Source: Anaerolineaceae bacterium (lineage in GTDB: Bacteria; Chloroflexota; Anaerolineae; Aggregatilineales; Phototrophicaceae). Taken from it: 64,000 bases of DNA. Under the pieces are notes generated by a model. That model was given only the letters and a program-made list of their open reading frames with translations. It was not told where the DNA came from and did no database searches. The translations under genes and the position numbers were made by a program. The stretch's first letter is position 1. Each line of letters opens with the position of its first letter. Location: contig JAPPOB010000007.1 of assembly GCA_028818375.1 (NCBI GenBank), positions 598,490 to 662,489 of the forward strand, given 5' to 3'. Shown here piece by piece: positions 60,408 to 64,000 of the stretch.

Positions 60408-61784
60408 ATGAGTACAGACAGGGCTGTCAACGCCGTCGACGTCATCGCCGCGCATGCCGCGCGACGGCGCTACACAGACCTGGGCGAAAGGACGATCACG
60501 CGCGCCCGCCAGGTGCTGCTTGACACGCTCGGCACGACCCTGGGCGGCTACCAGACTCGCCTGGGCCGGCTGACGGCGGATTTCGCGGCGTGCCGCTACC
60601 CGGGTGAGGCGGCGACGCTGGTGGCCGACGGCCGCGGCAGCACGCTCGAGGGCGCGGCCTGGGCCAACGGCACCATGAGTAAAATCCTGGGGATGGACGA
60701 CACGAGTCGCCTCTCGGGCCATGTGGCCTCGGAGCTGGTGCCGGTCGTGCTGGCGCTGGGCGAGCATCTGCAGCTGAGTGGCCGCCAGTTGATCACGGCG
60801 CTGGCGGTCGGCTACGATGTCTTCGACGCCATTCAGCCGGCTGTGTGGGACTGGCAACGCGAGCGCGGGCTGGACCACAAGAGTCACGTGGGCTCGATGG
60901 CCGCCGCGGTGACGGCCGCGGTCGCCATGGGGCTGGGCCGGGAAGAGATCGGCAACGCCCTGGCGCTGGCGATGGACATGGCCAGCGGCACGGAACAGTA
61001 CGTCCCGGATGCCGGCTACTGCGACAGCAAGGACCTGCTGGCCGGCCTCGGCGCGCGCAACGGCATCTTCGCCGCGAGTCTGGCGGCGTCCGGTTTTCGG
61101 GGCCCGCCCGGAGCGCTGGACGGTCCCTACGGCTATTTCCACGCCTTCGGCCCAGGCTTCGATCCCTCCTTTCTGGAGAACCTGGGGGAACATCAGGGCC
61201 TGGCGGAGACGGGTTTCAAGCCGCACGCCGGTTGCCGTCACGTGCACTCCTGCGTGGACGCGACCCAGGCCCTGCTGAAGCGCAACGGGAGGCTGGACCT
61301 GGATGCCATCGTCGTCATCGAGATCGACAGCTACCCCCTGGCGATCACGCCCGAAAATCGCGTCGATCCGGAGCCGGGGACGGCCGAACTGGCCGGATAC
61401 AGCCTGCCGGTGACGGTCGCCGTCGTGCTGCAGCGCGGCAACTGGTACCGGGCTGACATCGAGGCCTGCTGGGACGACCCGCTGACGCGCCGGCTGCGCC
61501 GCCTGGTGAAGATCGGGCTGGACGAGCGACTGGTCGCCGCGGACAGCAATGGCTGCGAAGTGCGGGTCACCATGCATGACGGCGCGCAGTATAGCGGTCG
61601 CGTGGAATACGCCCTGGGTGAAGCGGAGAACATGCTGGACGAGGCGCAGTTTGAAGGCAAGTTTCGCTATCTGGCGGGCGACCTGCTGCCCGACGCGCGG
61701 ATCGACTCGCTCATTGATGCCTGCGGGCGCCTTGAGGAACTGGACGACGTCGGCCGGCTGCTGCGGCTGACGTCGGCGCATTGA
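60408..61784 (+). CDS. MmgE/PrpD family protein (copy 4)
   Basis: A 458-residue paralogue with MDDTSRLSGHVASELVP, DHKSHVGSMAAAVTAAVAMG and FKPHAGCRHVHSCVDATQAL. The lysine region reads CDSKDLLAGLGARNG, with Lys, like copy 1. Copies 1 and 4 thus form one type and copies 2 and 3 another. The last segment LDDVGRLLRLTSAH is shortened by a few residues. A weak GGGAAG lies before ATG 60408. It is 25 bp from the enolase-superfamily gene. Confidence 0.9.
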   Translation: MSTDRAVNAVDVIAAHAARRRYTDLGERTITRARQVLLDTLGTTLGGYQTRLGRLTADFAACRYPGEAATLVADGRGSTLEGAAWANGTMSKILGMDDTSRLSGHVASELVPVVLALGEHLQLSGRQLITALAVGYDVFDAIQPAVWDWQRERGLDHKSHVGSMAAAVTAAVAMGLGREEIGNALALAMDMASGTEQYVPDAGYCDSKDLLAGLGARNGIFAASLAASGFRGPPGALDGPYGYFHAFGPGFDPSFLENLGEHQGLAETGFKPHAGCRHVHSCVDATQALLKRNGRLDLDAIVVIEIDSYPLAITPENRVDPEPGTAELAGYSLPVTVAVVLQRGNWYRADIEACWDDPLTRRLRRLVKIGLDERLVAADSNGCEVRVTMHDGAQYSGRVEYALGEAENMLDEAQFEGKFRYLAGDLLPDARIDSLIDACGRLEELDDVGRLLRLTSAH

Positions 61785-61809
61785 CCGGAACAGAAGCGGG
61801 AGAACGGCC

Positions 61810-62910
61810 ATGAAAATCACCGAAGTACGTTCGACCATCGTCCGCATTCCACGCCGCCGCCTGTTGCTCACCTATTACGGTGGGTCGCCGGATACGGCCA
61901 CAGTCGTGTCGGAGGTGATGACCGACGAGGGCATCACCGGCATCGGCCAGACGATCGCGCCAGCGCCCTTTTACGGCGATTCGGTGGAAGTCATCAAGGC
62001 GGCCACCGACGCCTACCTGGCGCCCGCCATGGTGGGCAAGGACCCCTTCGCCATCGAGCAACGCTTCGCCGAGATGCAGGCGCTGAGCGTGAGCGACTAC
62101 GCCATCACCTCGGTCGAGATGGCCCTGTGGGACCTCAAGGGCAAGGCGCTGGGCGTGCCGGTCTACGAATTGCTGGGCGGACGCTGCAACGCCGGCGCCC
62201 CGCTGCACGCCCTCGCCGACCACGACGACCCCGAGGCGATGGCCGAGCAGGTCAACCAGAAAGTGGAGCAGGGCTGGACCTGGTTCAAGGCCAAGATCGG
62301 TTTTGAAGTGGACCAGGACATCGCCATGTACGCCCGCATCCGCGAACTGTGCGATGATCGCGCCCGCTTTCAGCTGGACAGCAACACGGGCTACACCCTG
62401 GGGCAGGCGGTGCGGGCGCTGCCGGTGATGGAGCAAATCGGCGGCGTGGGCCTGTTTGAGCAGCCCGTGCGCTATATCGACGAGATGGCCGCGCTGGCCG
62501 CTCGTCTTAACACGCCGTTGCAGGCGGACGAAAACACGCTCGGCCCCCGCAGCATATACGAGATCGCGCACGCCGGCGCGGCGCACGTGCTGCACTACAA
62601 GCTGGAGAAGTATGGCGGCCTGCTGCCCGGGCACAAAATGAACGCCGTCGCCGAAGCCGCCGGCCTTGAGATTTCGGTCGCGCCCTATTTCGATATCATG
62701 GCCGCCGGCGCCGCCCATCTGGCCGCCTCCACGCGCATCGCGAAATGGCGCGCCGGCTTTTCGGACATGACCGACACCCTGCTGGCCGAGCCCTACGAGC
62801 CGGAGCCGGGGGCGCAGGTGCTGGAGCCGCTGGAAGCGCCCGGTCTGGGTGTGGCAATCGACCAGGACAAACTGGCATACTGCGCGGCGCATGACGGCAA
62901 TCTTGGCTAG
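61810..62910 (+). CDS. enolase superfamily (mandelate racemase/muconate-lactonizing) enzyme
   Basis: This 366-residue enzyme has the MR/MLE barrel signatures: the KxK motif (WFKAKIGF), metal ligands Asp in LDSN, Glu in FEQP and Asp in ADEN, and a C-terminal Lys candidate in HYKLEKYGG. Such enzymes abstract an alpha proton from a carboxylate (racemisation, epimerisation, dehydration or cycloisomerisation). A KxK and a second Lys suggest racemase or epimerase of an amino or hydroxy acid, but which is not decided. GGGAGAAC lies before ATG 61810. It follows the MmgE/PrpD array and precedes the RraA gene. Confidence 0.88.
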   Translation: MKITEVRSTIVRIPRRRLLLTYYGGSPDTATVVSEVMTDEGITGIGQTIAPAPFYGDSVEVIKAATDAYLAPAMVGKDPFAIEQRFAEMQALSVSDYAITSVEMALWDLKGKALGVPVYELLGGRCNAGAPLHALADHDDPEAMAEQVNQKVEQGWTWFKAKIGFEVDQDIAMYARIRELCDDRARFQLDSNTGYTLGQAVRALPVMEQIGGVGLFEQPVRYIDEMAALAARLNTPLQADENTLGPRSIYEIAHAGAAHVLHYKLEKYGGLLPGHKMNAVAEAAGLEISVAPYFDIMAAGAAHLAASTRIAKWRAGFSDMTDTLLAEPYEPEPGAQVLEPLEAPGLGVAIDQDKLAYCAAHDGNLG

Positions 62911-62931
62911 CGACAGGGGCGCAGCGCGACC

Positions 62932-63684
62932 ATGAGTGACCAGAACCCGGACATGATCACCGAAGATATTCGCAGACCGCCGACGCATCTCATCGAGGGA
63001 CTGAAGGACATCGGCAGCGCCACCGCCTCCGCCGAACTCAGCAAGCTGGGCATCCGTGACGCGCAGATTCGCGGCCCCCTGGCCATGACCCCGGGGGTCT
63101 CCGTCGTCGGGCCGGCGCTGACGCTGCAGTGTATGCCGCGGCGCGAGGACATGATCGACACTGACGAATACGCCAACACGCAACGTCAGTTGCACCGCCA
63201 CGTGCTGTATCACACGCAACCGGGTGACGTGGTGGTGGTGGACGCGCGCGGCGACATGGGCAGCGGCGTCTTCGGCGAGATGATGCTGACCTATTTCCAG
63301 GGTCGGGGCGGCATTGGCGTGGTGATCGACGGCTGCATTCGCGATTTCGGCCACGCGCGCACCCTGGATCTGGGCCTGTGGCTGCGCGGCGCCACCCCCA
63401 ACTTTCACGCGCAGACCAACATCATGCCCTTCGCCGTGAACCAGCCGATAGCCTGTGGCGACACGCTGGTCATGCCCGGCGACATCATCGTCGCGGACGA
63501 CGACGGCGCGGTCAACGTGCCCGTCGCCCTGGCCGAGGAGCTGATCCGGACCGCCGGTGAACATGCCGACTGGGAAGTCTTTTCGCGCATGAGACTGGCC
63601 GGGGGCGGCGACCTGCGCAAGTATTATCCGCTGCGGGAAGACGCCCGCGAGGAATACGAAGCCTGGCGCCGCAGCCAGGAATGA
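62932..63684 (+). CDS. RraA family protein (aldolase/decarboxylase-like)
   Basis: A 250-residue protein of the RraA/4-hydroxy-4-methyl-2-oxoglutarate aldolase family. GEMMLTYFQGRGGIGVVIDG followed by CIRD is the family's active-site loop, with the metal-binding Asp. DIIVADDDGAVNVP is also conserved. Many members cleave 4-carboxy-4-hydroxy-2-oxo acids or decarboxylate oxaloacetate-like acids rather than inhibit RNase E. In this cluster an aldol or decarboxylation step is more likely than RNase regulation. The stop TGA overlaps the next ATG (ATGA). Confidence 0.85.
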   Translation: MSDQNPDMITEDIRRPPTHLIEGLKDIGSATASAELSKLGIRDAQIRGPLAMTPGVSVVGPALTLQCMPRREDMIDTDEYANTQRQLHRHVLYHTQPGDVVVVDARGDMGSGVFGEMMLTYFQGRGGIGVVIDGCIRDFGHARTLDLGLWLRGATPNFHAQTNIMPFAVNQPIACGDTLVMPGDIIVADDDGAVNVPVALAEELIRTAGEHADWEVFSRMRLAGGGDLRKYYPLREDAREEYEAWRRSQE

Positions 63685-64000
63685 GACGTACGACTATGCG
63701 AGGCGGCGCAACGCCCCTGTGGCGTCGCCTGACCGGCTGGCTGCTGCTGCTCGGCGCCGTCCTGCTCTTCCTGGCGACCGGCGCGCTGGTATTGACCGAC
63801 CTGCTGCCGGTCGATGACGCGGCGGCGCCGGTTACGGCCGAGCCGCCAACGGCGCCGGTTGTGCCTGGCGAGGGCCGGCCCGTCCGGCCCGCCACGACCG
63901 TGAATCTTCCCACGCTCAGCCCGGCGCAGCTGGATGTCTTCCTGCAGCGCTCCGTCGTTCCCGGCCCGCCCCTGAGGGACGTGCTGCTGGAACGCAACGT
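63681..64000 (+). CDS. membrane-anchored protein, N-terminal part (cut by window edge)
   Basis: The open frame from ATG 63681 continues past the window. It starts MRRTTMRGGATPLWRRLTGW, followed by a single TM helix (LLLLGAVLLFLATGALVLT) and a Pro/Ala-rich linker (AAAPVTAEPPTAPVV). The last visible residues (LSPAQLDVFLQRS) begin a folded region. It overlaps the RraA stop codon by ATGA, so it is cotranscribed. The family is not recognisable from 106 residues. It may be a signal-anchored extracytoplasmic protein. Confidence 0.65.
   Translation, partial: MRRTTMRGGATPLWRRLTGWLLLLGAVLLFLATGALVLTDLLPVDDAAAPVTAEPPTAPVVPGEGRPVRPATTVNLPTLSPAQLDVFLQRSVVPGPPLRDVLLERN

Overview
The window reads as a stretch of chromosome from a G+C-rich bacterium (about two thirds G+C by eye), most likely a Chloroflexota-type lineage or a relative. 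Pointers are RNase Y directly downstream of RecX, a DUF951 protein, a LexA box of the Gram-positive form (GAAC-N4-GTTC), and large DUF2142/GT39-type membrane proteins. This is inferred from gene content; there is no rRNA or marker gene to fix the taxon.

Region 1 (1-33991) is mixed housekeeping and envelope biology. It holds a K+ channel with an RCK domain, a polyprenol-type glycosyltransferase, a class V aminotransferase, rny-recX, and a minus-strand run of M50 protease, HD protein, TyrA-like dehydrogenase, triple-PDZ protein, UDP-sugar dehydrogenase and acyltransferase. These are followed by a DUF951 protein, an MGDG-synthase-like glycosyltransferase, a nucleotidyltransferase of the long RmlA type, a Tat-exported sulfite-oxidase-like protein, and a glycan cluster (GT4, a GT9-GT26 fusion, two DinB proteins, a heptose-kinase-like sugar kinase). 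Next come tRNA-Cys, sufE and a rhodanese, mutY, a TPR protein, a di-heme oxidoreductase, a Gfo/Idh/MocA enzyme, a decayed PIN toxin module and a TerC protein. Between the TPR gene and the di-heme gene lies an SOS promoter with a perfect LexA palindrome that now drives only a 34-codon stub resembling the start of a Y-family polymerase.

Region 2 (about 34000-35640) is a visibly A+T-richer islet. It carries a MazF/PemK-type toxin and an HTH-ImmA/IrrE protein with overlapping genes, and looks acquired.

Region 3 (about 35616-64000) is a single plus-strand cluster of about 28 kb. It starts at a strong promoter followed by a perfect 16-bp palindrome of the GntR operator type. Gene order: a degenerate and an intact class I aminotransferase, an LDH2/MDH2-family dehydrogenase, an aspartoacylase-like hydrolase, two S9 peptidases, two more aspartoacylase-like proteins (the second lacking all zinc/catalytic residues), an M24-fold protein with altered metal ligands, three near-duplicate family 5 substrate-binding proteins each followed by a homologous hairpin, two Dpp/Opp-type permeases, a DegT-type aminotransferase, four tandem MmgE/PrpD proteins plus a fifth as a pseudogene, an enolase-superfamily enzyme, an RraA-family protein, and the start of a membrane-anchored protein. 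I infer an uptake-and-degradation pathway for a peptide-like, opine-like or N-acyl amino acid compound: import, C-N bond hydrolysis, deacylation, epimerisation or dehydration, oxidation and transamination. The substrate is unknown and the combination is not one I can name. This cluster is the best candidate for an undescribed system here.
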